NCBI RefSeq assembly: GCF_025642785.1
Contig: NZ_JANZKU010000028.1
Coordinates: forward strand, 1 to 51,666
Length of the DNA stretch: 51,666 bases
DNA from: Pseudomonas sp. RIT-PI-AD
Lineage (GTDB): Bacteria > Pseudomonadota > Gammaproteobacteria > Pseudomonadales > Pseudomonadaceae
Direction: 5' to 3'
The notes below the pieces were generated by a model. It was not told the origin of the DNA. It ran no database searches and worked only from the letters and a program-made list of their open reading frames with translations. Positions 1 to 7,941 of this stretch are shown piece by piece (positions within the stretch are counted from its first letter, which is position 1; every line of letters starts with the position of its first letter). A program made the translations under genes and the position numbers.

Positions 1-1
1 C

Positions 2-712
2 ACCCGTTCCAGCCAGGGCGGCGGCTACGACAACGCCAACGCCCTGCGCTTCGAGGACAAGAAGGGCGAGGAGCAGTTGTGGATCCACGCCGAGAAGAAC
101 CAGGACATCGAGGTCGAGCACGACGAGACCCACTGGGTGGGCAACGACCGCAGCAAGACCATCGACCGCCATGAGACCGTCACGGTGCATGGCAACCGTA
201 CCGAGGAAGTGGACGGCAATGAGAAGATCACCATCCATAAGAACCGCACGAAAAAGGTCGACCTGAACGAGACCGACAAGATCGGCAAGAGCTGGTCGAT
301 CAACGTCGGGCGCTACAAGACGGAAACCGTCAACCTGGCCTACATGCAGAACGTCGGCTTAGCCAAGATGATGAACATCGGCACCGTCTACAGCCGCAAC
401 ATCGGCCTGACGATGCACACCCTGGTTGGCGTCAGCCAGAGCACCCAGGTCGGCAGCACCTACAGCCTCGCGGTCGGCGGCGGCATCGCCAAGGGCGCGT
501 CGAAGGCCCTGTCCGGGGGCAAGGGCGGCTCGAGTATCACCATGGATGGCGACAGCATCACCCTCAAGGTCGGCCAGTCGCGCCTGGTGATGAAGAGCGA
601 CGGCACCGTCACGGTCAACGGGCACGACCTGATCGTGAACACCACCGGCGACCAGTCGCTCAAGGCCGATGGCAACATCACCATGAAGGGAAACAAAATC
701 CTTGAAAACTGA
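2..712 (+). CDS. vgrG: Type VI secretion spike protein VgrG, C-terminal part (5' end outside window)
   Basis: The reading frame is open from the first bases of the window, so this is the last 236 residues of a longer protein. It opens with the VgrG signature read as TRSSQGGG...NALRFEDKKGEEQ, followed by HAEKNQDIEV and the short repeated segments (DETHWVGNDRSKTIDRHETVT and similar) of the gp5-like beta-helix that forms the trimeric needle. VgrG sits on the Hcp tube of the type VI secretion system and carries effectors into target cells. The tail after about residue 175 of this fragment (SSITMDGDSITLKVGQSRLV) is the usual end of the helix, and no toxin domain is fused to it. It starts a run of same-strand genes encoding adaptors, a PAAR-like tip and a toxin, so it is probably the dedicated carrier of that effector. 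The family call is secure; the N-terminal half is unseen. Confidence 0.95.
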   Translation, partial: TRSSQGGGYDNANALRFEDKKGEEQLWIHAEKNQDIEVEHDETHWVGNDRSKTIDRHETVTVHGNRTEEVDGNEKITIHKNRTKKVDLNETDKIGKSWSINVGRYKTETVNLAYMQNVGLAKMMNIGTVYSRNIGLTMHTLVGVSQSTQVGSTYSLAVGGGIAKGASKALSGGKGGSSITMDGDSITLKVGQSRLVMKSDGTVTVNGHDLIVNTTGDQSLKADGNITMKGNKILEN

Positions 713-1226
713 CGGTCGACTCGAGGCTACCGGCACCCCGCGGGACGGCAGCGAACTCGACAACCTGCTGCGGCGTTCCGGTAACCCGCCACGGCCGCCC
801 GAGCGGGCGGAGGGTATCGTCATCGGCCGGTTGCAGGACCTCGATGCCCAGGGCCGCGCACGGGTGGACATCGACGCGTTCGGCCTGCACGGGGTGGCGG
901 CTCCGAGCCTGGCGATGCTGGGCCGCGAGCACATCGGCCAAGCCATCGCCCTCGGCTTCGAGGCGGCGGACCCGCAAAGACCGATCATCCTCGGCCTCAT
1001 GCTGACCTCGCCGGTCGCCCCGGCCGAGGTGCTCGGCGACCAGGCGGAGGTCCGCCGCGAAGGCGGGCGGCTGATCATCGAAGCCGCCACCGAACTCGAG
1101 CTGCGTTGCGGCGAGGCGGTGATCCTGCTCAGCGCCGATGGCCACGTGCAACTGCGCGGGGGCTACATCACCAGCCATGCCAGCGCTTCGCAACGCATCC
1201 GCGGCGGTTCCGTGCAGATCAACTGA
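702..1226 (+). CDS. DUF6484 domain protein, T6SS effector-cluster accessory
   Basis: A 174-residue protein starting at TTG 702, overlapping the vgrG stop by 11 bases; GAAGGG at 685-690 is a plausible ribosome binding site. The centre (about residues 37-105: GIVIGRLQDL, then GREHIGQAIALGFEAADPQR followed by PIILGL) matches DUF6484, a short beta-rich domain known from VgrG/PAAR effector clusters, recalling the OB-like part of spike proteins. The C-terminal third (LELRCGEAVILLSADGHVQLRG...) is a beta-helix-like tail similar to the end of VgrG. The biochemical role is unknown; position directly between vgrG and a DUF2169 gene suggests it helps to load or assemble the effector. It probably corresponds to PA0096 in P. 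aeruginosa by gene order, a recollection rather than a search. The TTG start is supported by the lack of an in-frame ATG in the first part. Confidence 0.85.
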   Translation: MKTDGRLEATGTPRDGSELDNLLRRSGNPPRPPERAEGIVIGRLQDLDAQGRARVDIDAFGLHGVAAPSLAMLGREHIGQAIALGFEAADPQRPIILGLMLTSPVAPAEVLGDQAEVRREGGRLIIEAATELELRCGEAVILLSADGHVQLRGGYITSHASASQRIRGGSVQIN

Positions 1227-1235
1227 GGCCGGCAC

Positions 1236-2342
1236 ATGGACGTCTTCGTGGGCAGCAAGCACCTGAACGCCTCGATCACCACCTGCCTGGACGCCACCGG
1301 GCGCGAGCATCTGGTGGTGGTGGCCAAGGCCACCTGGCGCATCCCCGAGCCAGGGCAGCGCGCGCGGCCGTTGCCGCCCCAGCCGCTGAGTTTCGACGAT
1401 CGCTACAAGGGCGAGCCGGGGCTGTCCGCGATGCGCTATGGCAGCGACTTCGCGCGCTTCAAACCCCGTTGCGACGTTCTGTTCGATGCCCACGCCCATG
1501 CTCCCCACGGTGAGCCGGTGCGTCAGCTGGACGTGGGGTTCCGGGTCGGCGCGCTGTCCAAGACGATCCGGGTACACGGGCCGCGTACCTGGAAAAGGGG
1601 CCCCGGCACCTGGGCCATCGACGAGGCGGCGCCGTTCCTGGAATGCCCGCTGGATTACGCCCAGGCCTTCGGCGGCGCGCGGGATTACCGCGAGGCCGAT
1701 GGCGAAGCGCTGAGCGAGACTTACCTGGACAACCCCTGCGGCATCGGCTGGGCCGGCGACGCCACGCTCGGGCAAGTCGCCGATACCGCCGCGCCGCGCC
1801 TCGAGGCCTGCGAGGAGCCGATCCGGCGTCCCGACGGCGCCTACCGCCCGATGGCCCTGGGCCCGCTGGGCCGGCATTGGGCGCAGCGCGTGCGCCATGC
1901 CGGCACCTACGACGCCCACTGGCAGCGCGAGGTGTTTCCGTTTCTTCCCGAAGACTTCGACGAGCGCTTCCACCAGACGGTGCCGGAGGATCAGCAGATG
2001 GCCTACCCCCAAGGGGGCGAGGAAGTGGTCTTGCTCAACCTGCGCGCGGGGCGGCCGAGGACGGCGTTCCATTTGCCGCTGTTCCGCCCGCTGACCACCG
2101 TGCGCATCCTGCGCAAGGATTACCGGGTGATCACCCAGGAAGCGCCGGTGGATACCCTTTTCTTCGAGACCGAGCAGGATCGCTTCTCGGCCGTGTGGCG
2201 CACCAGCACGCCCATCCTGCGGCGCTTGCAGGAGTTCGACTGCGTGGCGATCGGCCCGGTCGATCCCGCCTGGTGGCAGGGAAAGGCCTTGGGCATCGAG
2301 GGCTGCGCGACCTGCGGCTCGGCCCCGGACAAGGTGGCCTGA
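1236..2342 (+). CDS. DUF2169 domain protein, T6SS adaptor/chaperone candidate
   Basis: A 368-residue soluble protein with ATG at 1236, nine bases after the DUF6484 stop. The sequence has the hallmarks of DUF2169: an early VVVAKATWRIP strand, the KPRCDVLFDAHAHAP segment, a TIRVHGPR strand, a PLDYAQAFGG motif followed by NPCGIGW, and a late strand where large aromatic residues precede LPLFRP. DUF2169 proteins are found almost only in VgrG/PAAR clusters and are thought to act as adaptors that stabilise an effector or link it to the spike; the exact mechanism is not settled. No signal peptide or membrane segment is visible, as expected for a protein acting in the cytoplasm before firing. The stop overlaps closely with the next gene (2-base gap), which suggests coupled translation. 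A short cysteine-containing tail (EGCATCGSAPDKVA) is a small peculiarity. Confidence 0.9.
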   Translation: MDVFVGSKHLNASITTCLDATGREHLVVVAKATWRIPEPGQRARPLPPQPLSFDDRYKGEPGLSAMRYGSDFARFKPRCDVLFDAHAHAPHGEPVRQLDVGFRVGALSKTIRVHGPRTWKRGPGTWAIDEAAPFLECPLDYAQAFGGARDYREADGEALSETYLDNPCGIGWAGDATLGQVADTAAPRLEACEEPIRRPDGAYRPMALGPLGRHWAQRVRHAGTYDAHWQREVFPFLPEDFDERFHQTVPEDQQMAYPQGGEEVVLLNLRAGRPRTAFHLPLFRPLTTVRILRKDYRVITQEAPVDTLFFETEQDRFSAVWRTSTPILRRLQEFDCVAIGPVDPAWWQGKALGIEGCATCGSAPDKVA

Positions 2343-2344
2343 GC

Positions 2345-3376
2345 ATGGCGCAACCCCCGATCTTCATCACGTCCGCCGGCGTCTGTTGCGCGGTGGGCAT
2401 GAGCCTGGCCGCCGCGGACTGTGCCTTGCGCGCGGGCATGGATCACTTCCAGGAAAGCGAGTTCTTCACCCACGCGGGCGACCCCGTGCGGGTGGCCCGG
2501 CTGCCCGATATCGAGCGCTGGGGCAACGAGCGCCTGGCCCACTGGGCTTCCCTGGCGCTGAGCGAATGCCTGCAGGAGGCGGCGGATCTGGAGCTCGCCC
2601 ACACGCCGGTGCTCCTGCTGGCCGCCGAACGCGAGCGTCCGCACACCCATGACGATCGCTACCGGGACATCTTCGCCCGCCTGGAGCAGGCCATGGGTGT
2701 GCGTTTCGACCCGCGCTCGCGCATCGTCGCCAAGGGCCGCGCGGGGCTGGGGCCGGCGCTGCAGGCCGCGCGGGCCTGGTTGGCCGAGGGGCAGGCGCGG
2801 CACGTGCTGATCGTGGGCGTGGACAGCTACCTGGACGCGGCCACCATCAATCACTACCTGACCGCTCGGCGCCTGCTGGTGCCGGGCAACTCGGACGGTT
2901 TCATTCCCGGCGAGGCCGCCGCGGCGCTGGCGCTGTCGGCGACGCCGCTGGACGCCTGCCTGGCCGTATGCGGCGTGGGCGTCGCGGATGAGCCGGGGCG
3001 CCCCGATGGCAGCGTTCCCAGCCGCGCGCGGGGCCTGAGCCAGGCCTTGCGCCAGGCGCTGGACGAAGCCTCCGCTCCGCCGGACACCTGGACGCTGCGG
3101 TTTTCCGACCAGAATGGCGAGAGCTTTTTCGCCCGCGAGGCCAGCCATGCGTTCACCCGCGTGAGCCTGGAGGGGCTGAACGCCCTGGATGTGATCACCA
3201 CCGCGGACTGCGTAGGCGAAGTGGGCGCGGCCATGGGGCCGATGATGCTGGCCTGGGCCAGCCGTTCGCTGACCGCCCCGGACGCGCCCGGGCAGCATGC
3301 CATCGCCCACCTGGCCAACGATGAAGGCACGCGCAGCGTGATCGCACTGGCCCGCCATCCCCGAGGAGAGGCTTGA
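2345..3376 (+). CDS. Thiolase-fold (beta-ketoacyl synthase-like) T6SS accessory protein, probable pseudoenzyme
   Basis: A 343-residue protein starting at ATG 2345, two bases after the DUF2169 stop. The fold is that of condensing enzymes: FITSAGVCCAVG at the start, a central helix KGRAGLGPALQAARAWL followed by the strand VLIVGVDSYLD, the GFIPGEAAAALAL segment, and a late VGEVGAAMGPMMLA helix. In true beta-ketoacyl synthases the nucleophilic cysteine sits before the central helix (ACxSG) and a catalytic histidine in GHxxGAAG. Here the first site reads KGRAG without a cysteine, and the second reads GEVGAA with Glu292 in place of histidine. The protein is therefore unlikely to catalyse condensation and may have been recruited as a scaffold or chaperone for effector delivery. 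It matches by position PA0098 of P. aeruginosa (recollection). Its stop overlaps the upstream region of the PAAR gene. The fold is well supported; the role is unknown. Confidence 0.85.
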   Translation: MAQPPIFITSAGVCCAVGMSLAAADCALRAGMDHFQESEFFTHAGDPVRVARLPDIERWGNERLAHWASLALSECLQEAADLELAHTPVLLLAAERERPHTHDDRYRDIFARLEQAMGVRFDPRSRIVAKGRAGLGPALQAARAWLAEGQARHVLIVGVDSYLDAATINHYLTARRLLVPGNSDGFIPGEAAAALALSATPLDACLAVCGVGVADEPGRPDGSVPSRARGLSQALRQALDEASAPPDTWTLRFSDQNGESFFAREASHAFTRVSLEGLNALDVITTADCVGEVGAAMGPMMLAWASRSLTAPDAPGQHAIAHLANDEGTRSVIALARHPRGEA

Positions 3377-3378
3377 CC

Positions 3379-3768
3379 ATGGAAACCCACGTTTACGCCA
3401 ACGACAACGAATTCTGCTCCCGGGCCGCCGACGGCGTGTCCGCCGCGGCCTTTCCCGACCCGTGCTGGAGCCCGCCACCGCCGGGCACCGGGCCGACCCT
3501 GGTGCCCTACACCAATACCGCGTTCGCCCGGAATCTGCGCAACGGTTCCTCGACCGTGTTCGTGTGCGGTACGCCCGTCGCGCTCAAGGACGTCTCCTAC
3601 CTGGCCAACAGCACCGGCAACGAGCCGGCCACCCGCCAGTTGGGCATGGGCCTGGTCAGTCACGTCATCACCGGCAAGGCTTATTTCGTGAACTGGTCGC
3701 CGGACGTGAAGGTGGAAGGCCTCAACGTCTGCCGGCATACCGATCCGATGACGCACAACCACGGGTGA
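3379..3768 (+). CDS. DUF4150 PAAR-like T6SS spike-tip protein
   Basis: About 129 residues from ATG 3379; GAGGAGAG at 3363-3370 is a good ribosome binding site for this start, and a TTG six bases upstream is the only alternative. The protein matches DUF4150, the PAAR-like tip family: VYANDNEFCSRAADG, then FPDPCWSPP, a VPYTNTA motif, GTPVALKDVSYLANSTGNE, and the ending KVEGLNVCRHTDPMTHNH. PAAR-like proteins cap the VgrG needle and recruit the effector, often being covalently fused to it. Here the domain ends exactly where a fusion linker would begin: TGA at 3766-3768 and one codon (GTT) separate it from the ATG of the toxin, in the same frame. So the tip and toxin are separate products unless the TGA is read through. 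The family call is secure. Confidence 0.92.
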   Translation: METHVYANDNEFCSRAADGVSAAAFPDPCWSPPPPGTGPTLVPYTNTAFARNLRNGSSTVFVCGTPVALKDVSYLANSTGNEPATRQLGMGLVSHVITGKAYFVNWSPDVKVEGLNVCRHTDPMTHNHG

Positions 3769-3771
3769 GTT

Positions 3772-5106
3772 ATGGGACGGCCTGCGAAGAGAGCCAAGAC
3801 CAGCCACGATAATGGGTCGTCCAGCGCCCAGCCTTCGGCGAACGCGACGACACCCGCCGCGGCGAAGACGCCGCCCAATACCCCCACGGCCTACTACATC
3901 GATACGCCCGCCGTGAAGAAGGCCTGCCACAAGAACTTCGAGACGATCGACAAGGCCTGCAAGCAGGAATCCGACACGCCCGAGACGGGCAAGCAGCCGG
4001 CCCTGAGGAAGGTCATCAGCCCCGCGCTGATGCAGAAGATCGACAACTTCAAGCAGAAGGTGATGAGCAAGCACTCGCCGAAGGTCGACGGCGATAACGC
4101 CTGGATGATGTCGCACTGCGATGGCCTGTGGATCAAGCCCGATAACCGCTCCTTCAAGGACGAACTCAAAGAGTTCAACGACATGCTGGACTCGGTTTCC
4201 AACGATCTGGACGGCGCGATCAAGAAGACCCTCGAACCGATGGTCGAGAAGCTGAAGGAGGAGGCCAAGGATAAAGCGGTGGAGATGGCCAAGGATAAGG
4301 CCGGCAAGCTGGCGGTGAGGTCCGGGGTACGCTGGACCGCCGGCCTGGCCGGCGCGGCGGCCGGTGGCGTGGGGGCCGCGCCGACGGAGGCGATAGCCAC
4401 CGTGTGGAACGCCGGCGATGCGCTCGTCTCGGGCTACGATGCCGCCAAGGCCGGCTACGGCGCCTACAAGTCGATCGACGGCGTCCAGGCCATGCTGGAG
4501 GTCTTCAACAAGGCGAAGAGCGAACTGAGCGACCTGGCCAAGACCAGCAAGACCCCGACCGAAATGATGGCGACCGGCATGGGCATTCTGTCGCGTCTCA
4601 ACGAATGCACGCGGGCGCGGCGCTGTTTGCTGGTGAAGTATTCGGAAACCAGTTCCAAGGCCAGCATGGCCGGCCACGGGTGCTGCCCCGGGCAGACGGG
4701 TCACCACGTGATACCCGATGAAATGGCGAAGAACGGTTGCAGCGGTTATTCCACCAGCGGGGCGCCCACCATCTGCGTGGAGGGTGCGACTAACGGCAAC
4801 GGCAGCCACAAGAAGATCCACGACACCCTGGAAGGCAAGATAGACAAGCACCGCAAGGGCGGGCTCTTCGGCCTGGGGGCGAGCGACAAGGTGGATTACG
4901 AGGACGCCAGGGACTACGGCGTCGACAGCGTCAGGGAGACCTTCCCCGAGTCCCGCTGCGATCCCGATTGCCTCAAGGCCCAGCTCGACGCGTATTACAA
5001 GAGCAAGTGTCTCAAGCCGATGCCGGCGGTGTCCGGCGCGTCCGGGGCGGAGCGCGCACCCAAAGACTCCAAGCCCGACGGCGATGTGACCATTTCGGAT
5101 AGGTAG
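3772..5106 (+). CDS. T6SS effector: GHH-motif (Tox-GHH2-like) HNH/EndoVII nuclease toxin
   Basis: A 444-residue protein whose ATG at 3772 lies three bases after the stop of the PAAR-like gene, in the same frame. Residues about 40-75 hold a cysteine-containing segment (VKKACHKNF...DKACKQ), 130-180 an amphipathic region rich in Lys/Glu likely to be coiled coil, and 185-225 a Gly/Ala-rich hydrophobic stretch. The C-terminal part carries CCPGQTGHHVIPDEM with Gly310-His311-His312, then HKKIHDTLEG; this is the conserved core of the GHH group of HNH/endonuclease VII-fold toxins, which cut DNA. Twelve cysteines are unusually many for a Pseudomonas cytoplasmic protein, and might bind metal or form disulfides. 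A propeller-like protein follows after six bases as presumed immunity. The gene order resembles that around Tse7 (PA0099, recollection), where tip and toxin are one polypeptide. Toxin class is likely; nuclease activity is inferred from the motif. Confidence 0.82.
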   Translation: MGRPAKRAKTSHDNGSSSAQPSANATTPAAAKTPPNTPTAYYIDTPAVKKACHKNFETIDKACKQESDTPETGKQPALRKVISPALMQKIDNFKQKVMSKHSPKVDGDNAWMMSHCDGLWIKPDNRSFKDELKEFNDMLDSVSNDLDGAIKKTLEPMVEKLKEEAKDKAVEMAKDKAGKLAVRSGVRWTAGLAGAAAGGVGAAPTEAIATVWNAGDALVSGYDAAKAGYGAYKSIDGVQAMLEVFNKAKSELSDLAKTSKTPTEMMATGMGILSRLNECTRARRCLLVKYSETSSKASMAGHGCCPGQTGHHVIPDEMAKNGCSGYSTSGAPTICVEGATNGNGSHKKIHDTLEGKIDKHRKGGLFGLGASDKVDYEDARDYGVDSVRETFPESRCDPDCLKAQLDAYYKSKCLKPMPAVSGASGAERAPKDSKPDGDVTISDR

Positions 5107-5112
5107 GTTCGC

Positions 5113-6132
5113 ATGTTGATAGAACGCGAGATGTATGAAAGTTGCTTTTACGGTTTCACCCTCACCGATTGCGTCGTGCGGAACCGGAACATCCTCTATT
5201 TCGTGGCCAGTCACGAGGCCCAGGCCGCGGCGGCGGGGCCCACTCAGCAACGAACCGTCGACAAGCGGATCATCGTGTGTTTCCTCGACGAGCCCATGGA
5301 AAAGCGCTGGAGCCGCCAGAACCTGAAGGGTTATGCGCGCCTCCACGCCGGGGTTTCCCTGCAACCCCTCGAACAGTTCGTCGGCGTGGACGCCGATGGC
5401 GATGTCTACGTGGTCGGCGGGGGAGCCGCGGGCGCCGAGCAGAAGATCCCCGAGGACAAGGCGGGTCCGCTGCGCGGGGATGTGACGCGCCTGCGCCTGA
5501 TCCAGGAGTCCCTGTACCTGGTCGGCGGGTTTCATTCGGTCTGCAGAAGGAGCGGCAGGAACAGCTGGGAGAACCTCTGCGCCAATCTACCGGTGCCCAA
5601 GGACAAGGAAACGTTCAAGGAGGCCATGACCTCGATGAACTTCAAGGACATCGATGGCTTCGCCGCGGACGATCTGTACGCGGTCGCCGGGCAGGGCAAC
5701 CTCTGGCACTACGACGGCTCCTCCTGGCAAGCCGTGGCTTTCCCTTCGAACATGTATCTGGAATCGATCTGCTGCGCGGGGGACGGCTCCGTCTACATAG
5801 GCGCGCAATCGGGCACGGTGTTCAAGGGCCGCGACAATCGCTGGACCCTGCTGCACAAGGGCGACCTGTCGTTACCCTTCAACGACATGGTCTGGCACGC
5901 CGGCAAGGTCTGGTGCGGCAACGATTATGGGTTGTGGTGGATCGATGAGGGCAGCGTGATCAAGCCCGATCTCCCGGCCGAGATCGCGGTCTGCGCGGGG
6001 AATCTCTCGGTGGCCGATGGAATCCTGTTGATGGCTGGCACCAACGGCGCCGCGTATCACGACGGCGAGCAGTGGGTGCACATATTCGATGCGTTGCAAA
6101 TGGAGGAGCAGGTCCAGGCGGCGCAGGGATGA
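5113..6132 (+). CDS. Beta-propeller-like protein, presumed immunity to the adjacent GHH nuclease
   Basis: A 339-residue protein starting at ATG 5113, six bases after the toxin stop, with TAGGTAGG as a ribosome binding region. No signal peptide or membrane segment is visible, so it should act in the cytoplasm, where a nuclease toxin would have to be neutralised. The sequence shows repeated short blocks that end in aromatic-rich strands: FVGVDADGDVYVVGG, IDGFAADDLYAVAGQGNLWH, GDGSVYIGAQSGTVFKG, WHAGKVWCGNDYGLWWI, and VADGILLMAGTNGAAYHDG. These are typical of WD40/Kelch-like beta-propeller blades, about five to six of them. The immunity assignment rests on position and on the common occurrence of cognate inhibitors directly after T6SS toxins; no characteristic immunity-family motif was recognised. 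By order it corresponds to PA0100 (recollection). Confidence 0.7.
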   Translation: MLIEREMYESCFYGFTLTDCVVRNRNILYFVASHEAQAAAAGPTQQRTVDKRIIVCFLDEPMEKRWSRQNLKGYARLHAGVSLQPLEQFVGVDADGDVYVVGGGAAGAEQKIPEDKAGPLRGDVTRLRLIQESLYLVGGFHSVCRRSGRNSWENLCANLPVPKDKETFKEAMTSMNFKDIDGFAADDLYAVAGQGNLWHYDGSSWQAVAFPSNMYLESICCAGDGSVYIGAQSGTVFKGRDNRWTLLHKGDLSLPFNDMVWHAGKVWCGNDYGLWWIDEGSVIKPDLPAEIAVCAGNLSVADGILLMAGTNGAAYHDGEQWVHIFDALQMEEQVQAAQG

Positions 6133-6624
6133 GCGATGATGCGGCCGATTTCCGCCTCTTTTCGCCAGCCGGGCCGGTGAGGCCGGCCCCGGCTGGGCGA
6201 CCCAGGCGCCGGATCGACAGACGCGGCGCCCCGTGGGGCATGGCGAAGTGGTTTCCGTCGCGCTCCGTTCGGCCGTGGGGAAGGGCAGTGAACGCTTCCG
6301 CCATGCCGGGCCATGTCTGCGCGAGCGCAACCGGCCGTCGAGCGGTGCGCGACGCTTCGGCCCGGCAATGCCGTATCCCGACGACCTTCACCTTCGCGAC
6401 GGCGAGCGCGTCCTGGCCGGCGAAGCAGAACGGATGAGCCTGGGTCTTCTTGCCACCCGAAAGGGACTGCCCCGCCTCACGCCTGCGCCCGGCGGAAGCG
6501 TCCGGCGCCGAACCCTTCTGCGTCGTCGACGAGCCCGCTGTCCGGGGGATCGGCCATGGCCTTTGGCGACGGGCGCGAGGGGAGCTGGGAATAGGGTGAA
6601 TAAGGTTTTCCGAGAGAAACGACA
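6133..6624. other. Intergenic stretch after the toxin-immunity pair, no convincing gene
   Basis: About 490 bases with several overlapping open frames in different phases, none with a recognisable protein, a good ribosome binding site or a consistent Pseudomonas codon pattern. The only structure seen is the GC-rich inverted repeat at 6165-6196. A less GC-rich patch just before 6625 (AATAGGGTGAATAAGG) may belong to the 5' region of the next gene, but no clear -35/-10 pair was found. Confidence 0.5.
6165..6196. terminator. GC-rich inverted repeat, possible transcription end of the T6SS cluster
   Basis: The arms CCAGCCGGGCCGG and CCGGCCCCGGCTGG pair over 13 base pairs with a single bulged base, around a five-base loop (TGAGG). 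It lies 33 bases after the stop of the presumed immunity gene. No run of T follows on either strand, so it is not a textbook intrinsic terminator; it could still pause polymerase or protect the 3' end of the transcript. Confidence 0.35.
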
Positions 6625-7941
6625 GTGATCAACGCCTTGCGTATGGATGTACAGCCGATCCTGCCCCTGTTGCGGCGGCATGTGGAGGACGCGGCGTTCT
6701 ACTGGGAGCAACGGGACAGGTCGTTGCAATCGCCCCATGTCGACCTGGCCCGGTTGCAGCACTTCGACCGCCTGTTGCAGGCTCATCTGGATGGTGTGGC
6801 CGTGGCCGCGGACCAGGGCTGGGACGAAGCCTGGCGCGCCTTAGAGCGCTGGGGTGGGGCCGGGGAGGCTTTCGTCTGCGCCAGCATCGGCCTGCTGCAT
6901 CCCGACGGCACGCGCTTGCAGGCGCTGTGGCCGGTGATCGAAGGCCATCCCCAGCGCCTGGCGCGCGGGCTGGTGTCGGCGCTGGCCTGGTACGCCAGCC
7001 GACCGGGCACCCTGCCCACGCCCTGGATCGAGCACTGGATGGCGCAGGACAAGGTCCCCCTGTTGAAGGCCATCGCACTGCGCGCCGCGGCCTGTTGCGG
7101 CTGGCCGCGGCAGGCGATCGCGCTGGAAGCCTGCCGTGCCGAGACCGCGGCGCTGCGCTTGGCGGGCTACCGGGCGCTGGCGCTGCCGGGTGGCTCGCCG
7201 GCGGATATCGAGGTGCTCCGCAACGGCTTGGCCGAGGCGGACCCGCGGATGCGCGGCGAGGCCGCCTGTAGCCTGTCGCTGCGGGGCCAGGAACTACACC
7301 GTGCCTTGCCGGTCCTGCTCGAAGCCGTGGGCGATGCCGTGCGCCAGCTCGGTGAAGCCCAGGGTGTCGACAAGCGTCCCCTGGAGCGCCGGGCGCGGCG
7401 CTGGCTGCTCCAAGCGGCGCTGCACCTGCCGCCGGGTCACCCCCAGGTCCCTGGCCTGGTGCAAGGGCTTCCACGGTTGCTGACGCTGGATTTCATCGCC
7501 TGGCACGGCGATTGCGCCTACGTACCGCTGCTGCTCGAGGCGATGGACGATCCGGCCATGGCGCAGGGCGCGCTCTGGGCGTTGCAGACCCTGACCGGCG
7601 TTCCCAGCGAATGGGTGGCGGGTGTGCGGACGCCGCACGAGGTGCTCTCCGGTGCCTTCGCCGGCTTGCCCTATCCCGATGTCGCCCAGGCCAGGAGCTG
7701 GTGGGCGAACAGCCAGGGCCATTTCCCGCCGGGCCAACGCCGGGTGGCGGGCCAGGCGGTGGACGGCAGCGAACCGCCGGCCGCGCCGGACTGGCGCATC
7801 CGTTGGCTGCGCGAGGGTTGCCAGCGGCAACGGCACCTGGCCGCGGCCCACTGGCGCCGGGCGCACCCGGATACCTTCATCAATCTTCGCCAACCGGCCC
7901 GCCAGCAATGGGCCGCCCTGGAGCAGTCGTTCGATGCCTGA
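6625..7941 (+). CDS. TIGR02270 family HEAT-like repeat protein, T6SS-linked
   Basis: A 438-residue protein starting with GTG at 6625, behind GAGAG at 6612-6616; ATG 6643 is an alternative start. The N-terminal part (ILPLLRRHVEDAAFYWEQRD, DLARLQHFDRLLQAHLDG) fits TIGR02270, a family of about 410 residues known from Pseudomonas, Myxococcus and Geobacter and often found near VgrG genes. The rest is alpha-helical with regular Ala/Leu-rich helices, such as LAGYRALALPGGSPADIEVL and GEAACSLSLRGQELHRALPV, which look like HEAT-type repeats. Such scaffolds bind other proteins; the function in type VI secretion is unknown. Near the C-terminus lies WRIRWLREGCQRQRHLAAAH followed by NLRQPARQQ, a short conserved-looking block. 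Its end overlaps the next gene by eight bases, suggesting they are made together. By order it may correspond to PA0101 (recollection). Confidence 0.8.
   Translation: MINALRMDVQPILPLLRRHVEDAAFYWEQRDRSLQSPHVDLARLQHFDRLLQAHLDGVAVAADQGWDEAWRALERWGGAGEAFVCASIGLLHPDGTRLQALWPVIEGHPQRLARGLVSALAWYASRPGTLPTPWIEHWMAQDKVPLLKAIALRAAACCGWPRQAIALEACRAETAALRLAGYRALALPGGSPADIEVLRNGLAEADPRMRGEAACSLSLRGQELHRALPVLLEAVGDAVRQLGEAQGVDKRPLERRARRWLLQAALHLPPGHPQVPGLVQGLPRLLTLDFIAWHGDCAYVPLLLEAMDDPAMAQGALWALQTLTGVPSEWVAGVRTPHEVLSGAFAGLPYPDVAQARSWWANSQGHFPPGQRRVAGQAVDGSEPPAAPDWRIRWLREGCQRQRHLAAAHWRRAHPDTFINLRQPARQQWAALEQSFDA

Noticed and set aside
6133-6624. Several overlapping small open frames after the immunity gene
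   Set aside because: Arg/Pro/Ala-rich translations, no motif, no good start region, and frames conflicting on both strands.
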